Source: an uncultured Prevotella sp.
GTDB taxonomy: Bacteria > Bacteroidota > Bacteroidia > Bacteroidales > Bacteroidaceae
Direction of reading: 5' to 3'
Length of the DNA stretch: 6,650 nt
Assembly (NCBI GenBank): GCA_946998295.1
Contig: CAMPYS010000066.1
Location: 1-6,650 of the forward strand
This document shows positions 1 through 6,650 of this stretch, piece after piece. The notes below the pieces were generated by a model, which was given only the letters and a program-made list of their open reading frames with translations, made no database searches and was not told the DNA's origin. Within the stretch, counting starts at the first letter, position 1, and each line of letters starts with the position of its first letter. Made by a program: the position numbers and the translations under genes.

Positions 1-13
1 ATCGTAAACCTTT

Positions 14-145
14 AAGAAAGCACTAAAGCTTTTACAAGAAAGCAATAAAGCTTTTGCAAGAAAGCACTAAAGCTTTTGCAAGAAAGCACTAAAGCTTTTG
101 CAAGAAAGCACTAAAGCTTTTACAAGAAAGCAATAAAGCTTTTAC
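14..145. repeat. Six tandem 22-bp repeats
   Basis: Six consecutive 22-bp units start at 14, 36, 58, 80, 102 and 124, each beginning AAGAAAGCA and ending in GCTTTTGC or GCTTTTAC. They differ only at unit position 10 (C or A) and position 21 (G or A). Each unit contains AAAGCTTT. Around the unit junctions GCAA-ga-AAGC can pair with GCTTTTGC (8 bp with a 2-nt bulge), so each unit could form a small hairpin. The unit is not a multiple of three and no frame suggests a protein. Positions 1-13 look like the truncated end of the ATCGTAAACC linker unit seen again at 153, so the array probably extends left of the window. Confidence 0.97.
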
Positions 146-152
146 AGCATGG

Positions 153-185
153 CAATCGTAAACCTTAAGGAAACACAATCGTAAA
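153..185. repeat. CAATCGTAAA linker repeats, left copy
   Basis: A 23-bp unit starting CAATCGTAAACCTTAAGGA at 153 is followed at 176 by a shortened second unit, CAATCGTAAA, which runs straight into the 46-bp array. The same linker precedes the 46-bp array at the right edge of the window (6453). It shares TAAGGA with the 46-bp repeat, which suggests the families are related. Confidence 0.9.
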
Positions 186-323
186 GGTATAAGGATCGGC
201 AAAGCGTTTCTATAAGGAACACAACAACGACTCTATAAGGATCGGCAAAGCGTTTCTATAAGGAACGCAACAACGACTCTATAAGGAACGGTAAAGCGTT
301 TCTATAAGGAACGCAACAGCGAC
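186..323. repeat. Three 46-bp repeats (2 x 23 bp), left copy
   Basis: Six 23-bp half-units start at 186, 209, 232, 255, 278 and 301. They alternate between type A (TATAAGGATCGGCAAAGCG core) and type B (TATAAGGAACGCAACAACGAC core), so the true period is 46 bp. The fifth half-unit is a hybrid that carries AACGG in place of ATCGG. The array ends at 323, 115 bases before the precursor peptide gene, in the same orientation as the copy at 6508. Nothing shows that it is translated. A role as a regulatory or recombination region is inference. Confidence 0.97.
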
Positions 324-438
324 ACATAAACTATAACATGTTGTTATATATAAGTAGTTAGGAAAAGAATAAAGTATAATGACACCAACATAGGTGTGTA
401 CATGTAATACATTGTCAAACCATTAATATTAAAAGAAA

Positions 439-594
439 ATGAGTACAAAAAACAATCAGAGTTTGGTATCTGCTGTAAATATAGAACCATTGCACCAAGA
501 TGAAGCAAACAAGTTGTCAGGCGGTTTCCAGACCCTTGAATCAACCAACGCCACCAGCGATTCAGAGGCAACCAATGTCGGATACAATTCCTGA
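439..594 (+). CDS. Double-glycine leader peptide, putative RiPP/bacteriocin precursor
   Basis: A 51-codon gene begins with ATG at 439; an in-frame TAA lies three codons upstream, so no longer start exists. The upstream AAAAGAAA is the AT-rich type of initiation region usual in Bacteroidetes. Residues 18-29 read LHQDEANKLSGG. This matches the classical double-glycine leader pattern (L-12, E-8, L-4, G-2, G-1), which is cut by C39-type peptidase transporters. Cleavage would release a 22-residue core from F30 to S51 with nine hydroxyl residues, three acidic residues (E34, D41, E43) and no Cys or Lys. Such a core would suit ester cross-links made by an ATP-grasp enzyme, but that is inference. No C39 transporter or ATP-grasp gene is in the window. 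The SPASM maturase remnant at 3726-4197 is the closest functional link. The gene faces the outer-membrane protein gene at 722 and follows the repeat array. Its exact family is not recognised. Confidence 0.75.
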   Translation: MSTKNNQSLVSAVNIEPLHQDEANKLSGGFQTLESTNATSDSEATNVGYNS

Positions 595-721
595 CCATTT
601 TCGGACGGTTTCAATTTCTATATCTTTATTGTAGTATTTCGCTATTATTTTTAGACACGGCGGACCACAATCCATCGAGTCATACTGCCGAAAAGAGCAT
701 ATTTTTTTATGAAAGAAAGTA
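595..721. other. Convergent intergenic spacer
   Basis: This 127-bp AT-rich spacer lies between the 3' ends of the precursor gene (+) and the outer-membrane protein gene (-). A weak CGGC/GCCG pairing spans roughly 658-694, but no stem followed by a T run is strong enough to call a terminator on either strand. Confidence 0.5.
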
Positions 722-3034
722 TCAAAAACGCTTGCTCTCATTGCTGGTCTTTTTGTTTCTATAGCCGGCTTTAACAGAATTAATGCGGTATGAAATGTTC
801 AAACTAATGCCTGAAAAATCCTGCGCTTCTATTTCTCTGGAAATGATACCCGACATTTCTCTCACTCTGTAGAGTTTGTTATCAAGGAACAAATTCTGGA
901 GATTTAGATCAAATGTGAAATTCTTGATGCTTTTTGAGAGCATAATGCGATAATTCCATCTATCAGAGAGGTCTGTGAAAAGATTATTATTTCTACTCGA
1001 ATAGCTGGCGTAAACTCCAGAACTCCAATTTTTGCCCAAGTCTATATAGTGCTCGGTTGAGAGCCTGAACATAGGACGACCAAAAGAGTCACCATTGTAT
1101 TCTACAAACTGTTTTTGGAAACTGATACCTATTGACGGAGAGTAGGGACCATACGAATCTCTCCAATTCAGACTGAGGAAAATCATAGAATAATTGGGAA
1201 TATTTATCACTCGCTTTAAAACAACATTTTCCTTGGATTCATATCTCGTCAATGCAGTCGTCGCCGTATTTTGTATATAATTATAGCTTACATTGAATGA
1301 TAGTTTCTTGTATGTACCAAGAAGCTGTATAACATCATTTGTCTGGTTAAGCAGGAAAGGATTCCCCTGCTGATAAATGTATTGGTTTTCAATGATTATA
1401 AAGTTATTTAAGGACGAGTACGCAGGCCGATTGAGACTCTTTCTATAAGACAGAGTTGTTCGAATGCCTTTTCCGGAATAAGACAGAGAAAGGGTCGGAC
1501 TCAGAAAATGAGGGGATGGTTTCTGGAAAAGCTGTTTTATCCCATTCTGGATATATGAAGATACTTCATATTCGTAGCGTACTCCTGCATATAATGTCAG
1601 TTCTTTCCAACTGGTCCTCATATCAAAGAATGCCGCCCAAAGAGTTTGTCTATTCTTGACAGTGGAATTAATGACATCAGTGGTTATTCCTTGCTCATGC
1701 TTAAAAAGGCTATTCTTATTGAAGCTGACGGTCATTTCAGCACCATATCCCAATTTCATTCCCTTAGCAGGTGTTTGGAATGATAACATTGCCGAGTTCA
1801 TTACATAACTCTGTTCGCCGGTTGTTTCTACGGATGAAGAAGTAGAAGTTTCATCGTATGAAAAGGTCTTAGTGGAACTTCCAAAAAGGAATTCATCAGT
1901 GACATTCATACTTGTTTTGCCAATCTTTCCATTATAATACAAACTCGAGGTTGATTTGTACGGTTTTGTCCTTAATTGCGATATGAATGGTGTATTCAAT
2001 AGTTCAATTCCATTTTCGGAATGTTTCAGACCGTTTGAATGAATGTCAAATTTCACATTTCCTATATTGAAGTTAGAGACAAGACCTATATTGGTCTCTT
2101 TAGTAGGCGATATATTCAGACCTAACCCTCCGATAAGAAAATCGCTTCGGTTGATGATGTCTGATGAACTTGAGGTTTCAGACAAATTACCTCCACTATT
2201 CTGCAAAGCATAGTAATCAGTATTCTGATTTGACATGGCAGTATGGCTATAACCTATATTGAAATTCCAGTAAGTCCGTGTGTTACTATGAGAGACATTG
2301 ACTCCTGTATATGTACTAAGTCTGTTTTGCATTAGAGCGTATTGAGAGGCAGACAAACTTGTGCTGTTTTGCTTCTTGATGGTATTAATTTTGATAATCG
2401 ATTTAGTGGAAGCCTTGTACTGAACTCCGGGAGTGTTAAGGACTTCTACACTTGCGATATCTTGGGAACGCAGTCGCTGTAGAGTACCTGAATCCTGTAC
2501 TTTTTGACCGTCAAGATAAAGAGTCGCACTGCCACCTGTACCTAAAACTGAGTAGACACCTCCGCCGCCTTGAACAAAAGGAATACTATTCAGCAGGTCA
2601 TCAATGGAACCGCTATTTTTAAGTGAAGGTATAGTCGAAACATTGGCGATAAAAGTGCCATCCTTCAGAGAAAAGGCTTTACGTTTGCCCAAGACTGTCA
2701 CTTCCTGAAGTTGACTGGTATGTACTTTCAGTACAAGAGTCGCCCCCTCTTGAGGATATAAACTCATAGGTTGTATCAAACTTTCATAGCCGATACAAGT
2801 TACTTTGAACAAATGAGGAATTTTTCCTTCTTCGATTTCAATAGAATATATTCCCTTTTCATCGGTAACTCCTCCTGCAAGAAAAGAAGAGTCATTTGTT
2901 AATATTACCACATTGGCAAAAGCTACCGGAGTCCTATCTTTTGATGAAACTACTTGTCCCGAGTATTTCTCCTGAGAGAACATCGAGATTTGAGAGATGA
3001 AACAAAAAACGACTATCGTTAATATCTTCCTCAT
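722..3034 (-). CDS. Outer-membrane beta-barrel (TonB-dependent receptor-like) protein
   Basis: This is a 770-residue envelope protein. Residues 1-20 form a signal peptide (MRKIL, hydrophobic stretch, MFSQ). Residues about 24-105 match a carboxypeptidase-regulatory-like beta-sandwich (YSGQVVSSKDRTPVAFANV, then VTDEKGIYSIEI and CIGYE). LQEVTVLGKR at 109-118 leads into a plug domain (about 119-220) with DDLLNSIPFV and TLYLDGQKV. The rest is a barrel of alternating aromatic-rich strands, ending in GISLNISYRI and a short basic tail. The build fits the outer-membrane beta-barrel family 3 group of Bacteroidetes rather than a full SusC, which is usually about 1,000 residues. Its ATG overlaps the TGA of the upstream lipoprotein gene by an ATGA, so the two are probably translationally coupled. 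Because it sits last in a set with a peptide maturase remnant, it may help move or receive a peptide product, which is inference. No SusD partner is present. Confidence 0.9.
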   Translation of the reverse strand: MRKILTIVVFCFISQISMFSQEKYSGQVVSSKDRTPVAFANVVILTNDSSFLAGGVTDEKGIYSIEIEEGKIPHLFKVTCIGYESLIQPMSLYPQEGATLVLKVHTSQLQEVTVLGKRKAFSLKDGTFIANVSTIPSLKNSGSIDDLLNSIPFVQGGGGVYSVLGTGGSATLYLDGQKVQDSGTLQRLRSQDIASVEVLNTPGVQYKASTKSIIKINTIKKQNSTSLSASQYALMQNRLSTYTGVNVSHSNTRTYWNFNIGYSHTAMSNQNTDYYALQNSGGNLSETSSSSDIINRSDFLIGGLGLNISPTKETNIGLVSNFNIGNVKFDIHSNGLKHSENGIELLNTPFISQLRTKPYKSTSSLYYNGKIGKTSMNVTDEFLFGSSTKTFSYDETSTSSSVETTGEQSYVMNSAMLSFQTPAKGMKLGYGAEMTVSFNKNSLFKHEQGITTDVINSTVKNRQTLWAAFFDMRTSWKELTLYAGVRYEYEVSSYIQNGIKQLFQKPSPHFLSPTLSLSYSGKGIRTTLSYRKSLNRPAYSSLNNFIIIENQYIYQQGNPFLLNQTNDVIQLLGTYKKLSFNVSYNYIQNTATTALTRYESKENVVLKRVINIPNYSMIFLSLNWRDSYGPYSPSIGISFQKQFVEYNGDSFGRPMFRLSTEHYIDLGKNWSSGVYASYSSRNNNLFTDLSDRWNYRIMLSKSIKNFTFDLNLQNLFLDNKLYRVREMSGIISREIEAQDFSGISLNISYRINSVKAGYRNKKTSNESKRF

Positions 3035-3729
3035 AATCTATTAGTTTGGTTAAAGTATTTATTCTTCGCTATATTATAGCTAATCGGATCCAGTTTTTCT
3101 CGAATATAGTTTGTCGTTGTTATTAGGGCTGGAAACTCAGATGGACTCCAAACGGAAGTAGTATTAAAAATCGCTTTGTTATCCTTCCCTTGTATAACAT
3201 AGATAACAGAAATATCTCCAAAATAATCCTTGACTATTATCCTATTTCTCCGCTCAACCACATATACTTTTCTAAAAAACACACAAGATTTGTCCACAGA
3301 CGGAATATCCTCAGTTGGAACAGCTATATATGAACAGACCCAACTACCAATTTCAGAATCAAAGTTATACATATAATTCGCATCAGGCTTGTGGCTTGTT
3401 TTGAGACCTTTTAGTACAATAAAGTCTTGTGATATAACAATAAGTGTATCTTGACTTGAATGACATTCTCGTAAAATATCATATATATATATCTTTGCAT
3501 TCTTTGACAGCGAATCTCTTTCGAATATTAGTTTTTTCTCTTCAAGATTTAATACCGATTGTGCTATCCTTAAAATAGGCTGACCGTTACTTTCTATGGT
3601 GTTATTATTCAGTCTAACAGTTGCATGTTTGGTGAAAAATAGAGTTCGTTGTGGTACACATGAAATCAGCACACACATCGATAAGTATATGAATACACCT
3701 TGTATTATTTTCTTTTTCATCATTATCAT
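3031..3729 (-). CDS. Small lipoprotein of unknown function
   Basis: The product is 232 residues. The N-terminus MIMMKKKIIQ, a hydrophobic stretch and the lipobox LISC at 21-24 mark it as a lipoprotein acylated at C24. The following residues (VPQRT) lack the acidic or Lys-rich surface-export signal of Bacteroidetes, so a periplasm-facing position is more likely. The mature part is predicted mixed alpha/beta with a central run of beta-like segments (TLIVISQDFIVLKG, VFFRKVYVVERRNRIIVKDY). I recognise no domain. Its start overlaps the stop of the SPASM remnant by ATGA, and its own stop overlaps the start of the beta-barrel gene in the same way. It is therefore the middle gene of a tightly coupled set and may work with the beta-barrel protein as an accessory lipoprotein. 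ATG codons at residues 1, 3 and 4 are all possible starts. The first is chosen because it makes the ATGA overlap. Confidence 0.85.
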   Translation of the reverse strand: MIMMKKKIIQGVFIYLSMCVLISCVPQRTLFFTKHATVRLNNNTIESNGQPILRIAQSVLNLEEKKLIFERDSLSKNAKIYIYDILRECHSSQDTLIVISQDFIVLKGLKTSHKPDANYMYNFDSEIGSWVCSYIAVPTEDIPSVDKSCVFFRKVYVVERRNRIIVKDYFGDISVIYVIQGKDNKAIFNTTSVWSPSEFPALITTTNYIREKLDPISYNIAKNKYFNQTNRL

Positions 3730-4197
3730 GGATTATATTGACACTTTAAAGGTTTGGAATATACATTTCCTGGTTTCTGAAGTAAGCTACGACAATCAAG
3801 ACAAGCATATCTAAACTCACAATCTTGGCACTCTTCTACCATATCCTTTGTCAAGAACCAGCACTTCTTGAATTCGGAAGAATTGAGTATTGAATCCAGT
3901 TGCAACCTGTCATCATCAATGAATCCATAACAACGTGACATCCCAGGACAATTTCTTATTTCCCCTCTTTCATCTATATAGATTTTTCTATACAAGCAAT
4001 TATTATAATTCTTAGATTCAATATATAATTGAGTTTGTGCTCGCATTTTTTTTCTCAGAGACATATCCACACATACTATTGATATTCATTGGAATTTTCT
4101 TAAATTGAACACACAGATTACTTCCAATATTAATAATTTTGATACTGTCCTTAAAAGTGTGTAAGCTATTCTTCTCTTTTATCCTTTCTATTTCCAT
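3726..4197 (-). pseudogene. gwsS: Frameshifted SPASM-domain peptide maturase, grasp-with-spasm type
   Basis: The downstream frame (from a GTG at 4070 to TGA at 3726, 114 codons) holds a complete SPASM cysteine pattern. C25, ten residues, G36, four residues and C41 are followed by C81-x2-C84-x5-C90-x2-C93 and finally C110. SPASM domains bind auxiliary iron-sulfur clusters in peptide-modifying enzymes. CLYRKIYIDERGEIRNCPGM, CEFRYACLDCR and KPLKCQYNP look like the C-terminus of the grasp-with-spasm maturase, recalled at roughly 350 residues. The segment from ATG at 4197, ending IPMNINSMCGYVSEKK, joins it if one A is removed from the 8-A run at 4046-4053 (written as T on the + strand). Without that change the upstream frame stops at 4018. 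The N-terminal half is missing. The GTG start is weak, and an in-frame TAG lies two codons upstream. The TGA overlaps the lipoprotein ATG. Family assignment comes from remembered motifs, not a search. Confidence 0.75.
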
Positions 4198-4220
4198 TTT
4201 CGTTTATATTCTTCCAACTT

Positions 4221-4742
4221 TTAAATTGGTATATTTTCTTTTTGTAAGCATTTTTTGTTTCTTCCATTGCCACTGATCCCAAGAGAAATATAACTGCTTG
4301 TGCTGATGGCATGGATGTTCTCACATGTATTCCCTATTTCTTTTGTGGAAACAACTTTTGTCTTAAAGCCTTTAGCTGCTTTCCATTTGCAGAAATCATC
4401 TAACACAGTGCTGTTTAACAAATTAGGCACTTCGCCAACTATAATCAAATAGTCATATTTGGTATTGTCTAACGAAGAGGTATCTTCAGTCAAGAAGTCA
4501 TAGTTATCAAAAACTCCCTTTTTGATAGATGGCTTTATAAATTCATCCTTTGTGGATGAAAGTGCTTCTTCGAAATTTACAACAAAGGTGAATTCTGACA
4601 AAACAGACAGTCTGTCTGCACTTGGATAATACTTAAAGGGACAAATTGTATAGGTGTAATTTGCAACTCCCCTATATATTTGTTGCTTACTTCGCTCTAT
4701 AAGTTGAGGAAGAAAACTAAAACTGCCATAAAAGTTGATGTT
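4221..4742 (-). pseudogene. Fragment of a C25 (gingipain-type) cysteine peptidase
   Basis: An open frame of 173 codons runs from just after a TAA (4743-4745) to a TAA at 4221-4223 and has no good start codon. Its first part, with QIYRGVANYTYTICPFKYYP and FTFVVNFEEAL, resembles the propeptide of C25 peptidases. It is followed by KYDYLIIVGEVP, DDFCKWKAAKGFKTKVVSTK and EIGNTCENI, the typical opening of the C25 catalytic domain. The frame then turns into unrelated sequence. The catalytic His and Cys, which lie further on in intact enzymes, are absent, so it cannot be active. After about 4312 the +1 frame (ATG 4312 to TAG 4166, 48 codons, with SAQAVIFLLGSVAMEE) reads more like protein, so an internal deletion plus frameshift is likely. 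C25 peptidases are usually secreted by the type IX system. Whether this one served the peptide cluster or is an older neighbour cannot be told. Confidence 0.7.
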
Positions 4743-4864
4743 TTAGAGGGTAAAAGGTGATGTTTCTGCTGCCACTTCTCACCCTCTTCTTGGCTTCGTC
4801 TTTCTTCTTACGAAGGCAGCAAAGGGGCTTTTAGGGGGTTGCGCCTTTAGGGGTTATGCGCCTT
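4743..4864. other. Spacer with small stem and G/C-run repeats
   Basis: CTTCGT (4794-4799) pairs with ACGAAG (4810-4815) across a 10-nt loop, inside a wider GCTGCC/GGCAGC pairing. It lies downstream of the minus-strand gene that ends at 4865. Between about 4822 and 4866 the minus strand carries three imperfect copies of a 16-17-bp unit (AAAGGCGCAACCCCCT type). The stem may serve as a terminator for the upstream gene, but no clear T run follows it. Confidence 0.45.
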
Positions 4865-5419
4865 TTAAAGGTCGTCGCCGTTGGGCTCATTATACTTATT
4901 TTCGTAATAAATTCCAATAATATATTTTTGGAATTTATTAAGATCTTCTCTAATGGTACACCATACTAATCTTTTTTCTATGTTTTCGTCGTCAGGGAGC
5001 TGACAAAAAACAGCTTGGTATTGCTTTTTATGAAAGCTTACCTCATAGACTATGTCGTCTTTGTCGGTAAGCTCTTCTGCATCAAGGACCTTATATCTTG
5101 GGTTGTTAGAAAACTGATTAATAAGGAGGTTGTAGTGTGCTTTAATTTGCTCTTCATCATAACTATCTTTGTATGTTACTATAATTCGCCAAACCTTGTT
5201 CTTATTAGTCTGCACATAAATCAAAACATTCGTTCCATTAAACTTTCCTTCAAGACCTTTAACATAGCTATTATATCTAAAGCCCTTAGCCTTTAGCTTT
5301 TGTATCATTGCTGTGCGACTGCCGTCTACGGGTATTCCTAAAAACTTGGTAACCTGCCTTTGTGCAAAAATAGATAGAGAGAGCATTAGTAAAAATGCAA
5401 GAGATAAAATCTTTTTCAT
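4865..5419 (-). CDS. Secreted hypothetical protein, 184 residues
   Basis: MKKILSLAFLLMLSLSIFA is a signal peptide, with a cleavage site after A19 and the mature protein starting QRQVTKF. The mature part opens with FLGIPVDGSRTAMIQKLKAKGF, an arrangement I recall from uncharacterised secreted proteins of Bacteroidales, though I cannot name a family. Strand-like segments follow (NVLIYVQ, VWRIIVTY) and then a helix rich in Lys and Gln. The two cysteines (in VFCQL and VWCTI) could pair. The product probably works in the periplasm or at the cell surface. A TAACTTTG promoter element lies about 52 bases upstream, so the gene is likely monocistronic. The next minus-strand sequence is the dead C25 fragment. 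Function is unknown. Confidence 0.85.
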   Translation of the reverse strand: MKKILSLAFLLMLSLSIFAQRQVTKFLGIPVDGSRTAMIQKLKAKGFRYNSYVKGLEGKFNGTNVLIYVQTNKNKVWRIIVTYKDSYDEEQIKAHYNLLINQFSNNPRYKVLDAEELTDKDDIVYEVSFHKKQYQAVFCQLPDDENIEKRLVWCTIREDLNKFQKYIIGIYYENKYNEPNGDDL

Positions 5420-5470
5420 AAATTATAGTTTGTTAATTAATAAACAGAGAAATTATAATATGTTATAAAG

Positions 5471-5478
5471 CAAAGTTA
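5471..5478 (-). promoter_or_regulatory. Bacteroidetes -7 element TAACTTTG
   Basis: Read on the minus strand, this is an exact match to the Bacteroidetes sigma-ABfr -7 consensus TAnnTTTG. It would give a leader of about 45 nt before the ATG at 5419. No clear TTTG -33 box is present at the expected spacing; only a weak GTGTT is seen. Confidence 0.65.
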
Positions 5479-5545
5479 CATAAAACGGCTGTAACACGTA
5501 CAGGGAAGAGAGAAAAAATTTTGGTAGCTTGCTTTTTATTAGCTA

Positions 5546-5650
5546 AAAGGAAGCCTTTGCCACCCACTTTTTCTTATAATAACCCCCTTTAGGAGATGTT
5601 GTAGCCTCTCAGTGTTGCGTAGTGGCTCATCTCTAAAGGGGGCTTCCTTT
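5546..5650. repeat. Nested inverted repeat, possible palindromic dispersed element
   Basis: AAAGGAAGCC (5546-5555) is the exact reverse complement of GGCTTCCTTT (5641-5650). Inside, CCCCCTTTAGGAGATG (5583-5598) pairs with CATCTCTAAAGGGGG (5628-5642) except for one bulged base. The arms bracket a central loop of about 30 bases. A 72-codon frame reads through it on the minus strand but looks like a by-product of the repeat. The element may be a REP-like or MITE-like sequence. It could also act as a bidirectional terminator, but no T run supports that. Confidence 0.7.
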
Positions 5651-5741
5651 ATGACTAAAGGGTGGTTATATAAATTACCACCGTAAAGTTTTTCATGTAA
5701 GTTGTTTTTACGTTTTGTCATCTTGTGGACTCTTGTTGGTT

Positions 5742-5801
5742 CAATTTGCTTGTTCATTCAGTCGTATAGCTTGCTATACTCCTTCACTCACAAACAAATT
5801 G
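5742..5801. repeat. 60-bp dyad-symmetric element, possible recombination or binding site
   Basis: The core is GTATAGC-TT-GCTATAC (5764-5779). Outer arms CAATTTGCTTGT (5742-5753) and ACAAACAAATTG (5790-5801) are inverted repeats at 11 of 12 positions. Both pairs share the same centre at 5771.5. The two 10-base blocks between core and arms (TCATTCAGTC and TCCTTCACTC) are direct rather than inverted repeats, at 8 of 10 positions. The layout resembles a recombinase or regulator site more than a simple hairpin. It lies 117 bp beyond the stop of the integrase stub. Confidence 0.65.
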
Positions 5802-5917
5802 ACCTCAAAAATAGTCTCACAATCCGTCAAAGCTAATTTATAGAACCGCCCTAAACATTAATGGTATTGCTTTGTTAGTAGCCTACTGTTACTTTTAGTA
5901 CACTAGTTTTACCAGTG
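5802..5917. other. Spacer after the integrase stub
   Basis: This AT-rich stretch holds no gene I can support on either strand. It may be decayed integrase or mobile-element DNA, but I see no residual coding similarity. Confidence 0.4.
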
Positions 5918-6094
5918 CTATCGCTTACTTCTATTCTCATGGGGATTCCACACGTCAGGACTGCAGGAGAGCTTGCAACTGAACTGTGCGATGGAACGCC
6001 CGATGGTAATGCGTCCCATAATCGGAGCCTTGCCCGACTTGTCCAGACCGCTCTTTTTGAGGTAGAGCAACACCTTCATTTTTTCTGTTTTCAT
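5918..6094 (-). pseudogene. Truncated N-terminus of a Bacteroidetes tyrosine recombinase
   Basis: From ATG at 6094 to TAG at 5918 this frame encodes 58 residues starting MKTEKMKVLLYLKKSG. KVLLYLKKSGLDKSGKAP, IMGRITIGRSIAQFS and CSPDVWNP match the arm-type DNA-binding domain that opens Bacteroidales integrases of about 400 residues, as used by conjugative and mobilizable transposons. The SAM-like and catalytic domains (with the Arg-His-Arg-Tyr residues) are absent. After VWNPHENRSKR the frame stops, and no continuation is visible in any frame, so it is a dead 5' remnant. Its base composition is richer in G+C than the peptide-cluster genes, consistent with separate acquisition. A TAACTTTG promoter and a long hairpin lie upstream. 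If still made, the product could only bind DNA. Confidence 0.85.
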
Positions 6095-6117
6095 ACGCTT
6101 TAATTTTTATGGGCAAA

Positions 6118-6174
6118 GACAGTGCAAGCGAGTTCCATGAGAGCTTGCTCTCAAATGGACGAGTGCAGCCTGTC
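6118..6174 (-). promoter_or_regulatory. Structured leader of the integrase remnant
   Basis: A perfect GAGAGC-TT-GCTCTC palindrome (6139-6152) is enclosed by TCCAT/ATGGA arms (6134-6138 and 6155-6159) and outer GACAG/CTGTC arms (6118-6122 and 6170-6174). A transcript from the TAACTTTG element at 6180-6187 would begin near 6174 and carry the whole hairpin just before the integrase start. This suggests leader-level control or a protein-binding site. Confidence 0.6.
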
Positions 6175-6179
6175 TTATG

Positions 6180-6187
6180 CAAAGTTA
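6180..6187 (-). promoter_or_regulatory. Bacteroidetes -7 element TAACTTTG before integrase
   Basis: Exact match on the minus strand to TAnnTTTG, 86 bases upstream of the integrase ATG. No TTTG -33 box is found at the usual distance, so strength is uncertain. It overlaps the first GTTACC motif of the cluster behind it. Confidence 0.6.
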
Positions 6188-6323
6188 CCCGAATTAAAGC
6201 GTTCCTCACTTATGCAGAAAACTGCCGACCGCAGCAACAGCCACACGAGCGAAAATAATTCAGTTACCGAACATTGCTCCATCGTTACCTATGACAAAAT
6301 CGGGTAACGCTCTGGTAACTGAA
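6184..6323. repeat. Cluster of GTTACC inverted repeats upstream of integrase
   Basis: Five GTTACC hexamers occur within 140 bp: forward in the blocks at 6184, 6259 and 6283, reverse (GGTAAC) in those at 6303 and 6314. TTCAGTTACC (6259-6268) and GGTAACTGAA (6314-6323) form a perfect 10-bp inverted repeat, and CGTTACC (6283-6289) pairs with GGTAACG (6303-6309) inside it. Repeated short motifs next to an integrase gene often are arm-type binding sites for integrase or excisionase. That role here is inference. Confidence 0.65.
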
Positions 6324-6452
6324 CTTCTGCTTAAATCTGCATATACCTGCCCTTTTTGAAAAGGGAACTTCTATGCAAATTATTCCGTTTCCTGCTCATT
6401 ATCAGTCAGTTTACACCAACTTTGATATTTCTTCATTTTCATTGATTAGTTG
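6324..6452. other. Spacer between the GTTACC cluster and the right repeat array
   Basis: CCCTTTT-TG-AAAAGGG (6350-6365) is a perfect 7-bp palindrome, flanked by direct copies of GAACTTCT (6321 and 6366). No gene is supported here; a 20-codon minus-strand frame (MKMKKYQSW...) is too short to trust. Confidence 0.45.
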
Positions 6453-6507
6453 CAATCGTAAACCTTAAGGAACACAATCGTAAACCTTAAGGAAATACAA
6501 TTGTAAA
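6453..6507. repeat. CAATCGTAAA linker repeats, right copy
   Basis: Units start at 6453 (22 bp), 6475 (23 bp) and 6498 (shortened, CAATTGTAAA). They match the linker at 153-185 and join the 46-bp array in the same way, with one extra full unit. The 22-bp AAGAAAGCA family that precedes the left copy is absent here. Confidence 0.9.
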
Positions 6508-6650
6508 GGTATAAGGATCGGCAAAGCGTTTCTATAAGGAACACAACAACGACTCTATAAGGATCGGCAAAGCGTTTCTATAAGGAACGCAACAGCGACT
6601 CTATAAGGATCGGCAAAGCGTTTCTATAAGGAACGCAACAACGACTCTAT
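6508..6650. repeat. 46-bp repeats (2 x 23 bp), right copy, cut by window end
   Basis: Half-units start at 6508, 6531, 6554, 6577, 6600 and 6623, and a seventh begins at 6646. The first four half-units match those at 186-277 at 91 of 92 positions, including the rare AACACAACAACGAC variant in the second. The orientation is the same as on the left. The array continues beyond the window. Confidence 0.97.

Overview
The window looks like an accessory region of a Bacteroidales chromosome, most likely a Prevotella- or Bacteroides-like species. The signs are AT-rich spacers, two TAACTTTG promoter elements typical of Bacteroidetes, a SusC-like outer-membrane beta-barrel protein with a carboxypeptidase-regulatory-like N-terminus, a gingipain-type (C25) peptidase remnant, and a Bacteroidetes-type integrase N-terminus. 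Genus is not proven by the sequence.

Left edge, 1-323: a dense array of short tandem repeats. There are six 22-bp units, then two 22-23-bp linker units, then three 46-bp units that are themselves pairs of 23-bp half-units. This leads into a 51-codon gene at 439-594 (+), too short for ordinary gene finding. It encodes a peptide with a near-perfect double-glycine leader and a Ser/Thr/Asp/Glu-rich, Cys-free 22-residue core, so it looks like a RiPP or bacteriocin-type precursor.

Centre, 722-4742, all on the minus strand: in transcription order, a broken C25 peptidase fragment, the remains of a SPASM-domain peptide maturase (grasp-with-spasm type) split by a frameshift at an 8-A run, a small lipoprotein, and a 770-residue outer-membrane beta-barrel protein. 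The last three are joined by ATGA stop/start overlaps, a sign of translational coupling. The set resembles a peptide maturation and envelope module facing the precursor gene. The ATP-grasp partner expected for grasp-with-spasm systems is not in the window, and the maturase is at least partly decayed.

Right part, 4865-6450: a secreted 184-residue protein of unknown function with its own promoter, a gene-poor stretch with two inverted-repeat elements, and a 58-codon integrase stub. The stub has a structured leader, and behind it lies a cluster of GTTACC inverted repeats. This looks like a decayed mobile-element end.

Right edge, 6453-6650: the same linker and 46-bp repeat array as at the left edge, in the same orientation, cut by the window end. 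The two arrays match at 91 of the first 92 positions of the 46-bp array. The whole window is therefore one period of a repeat-bounded cassette, and a second precursor-like gene may follow just beyond position 6650.
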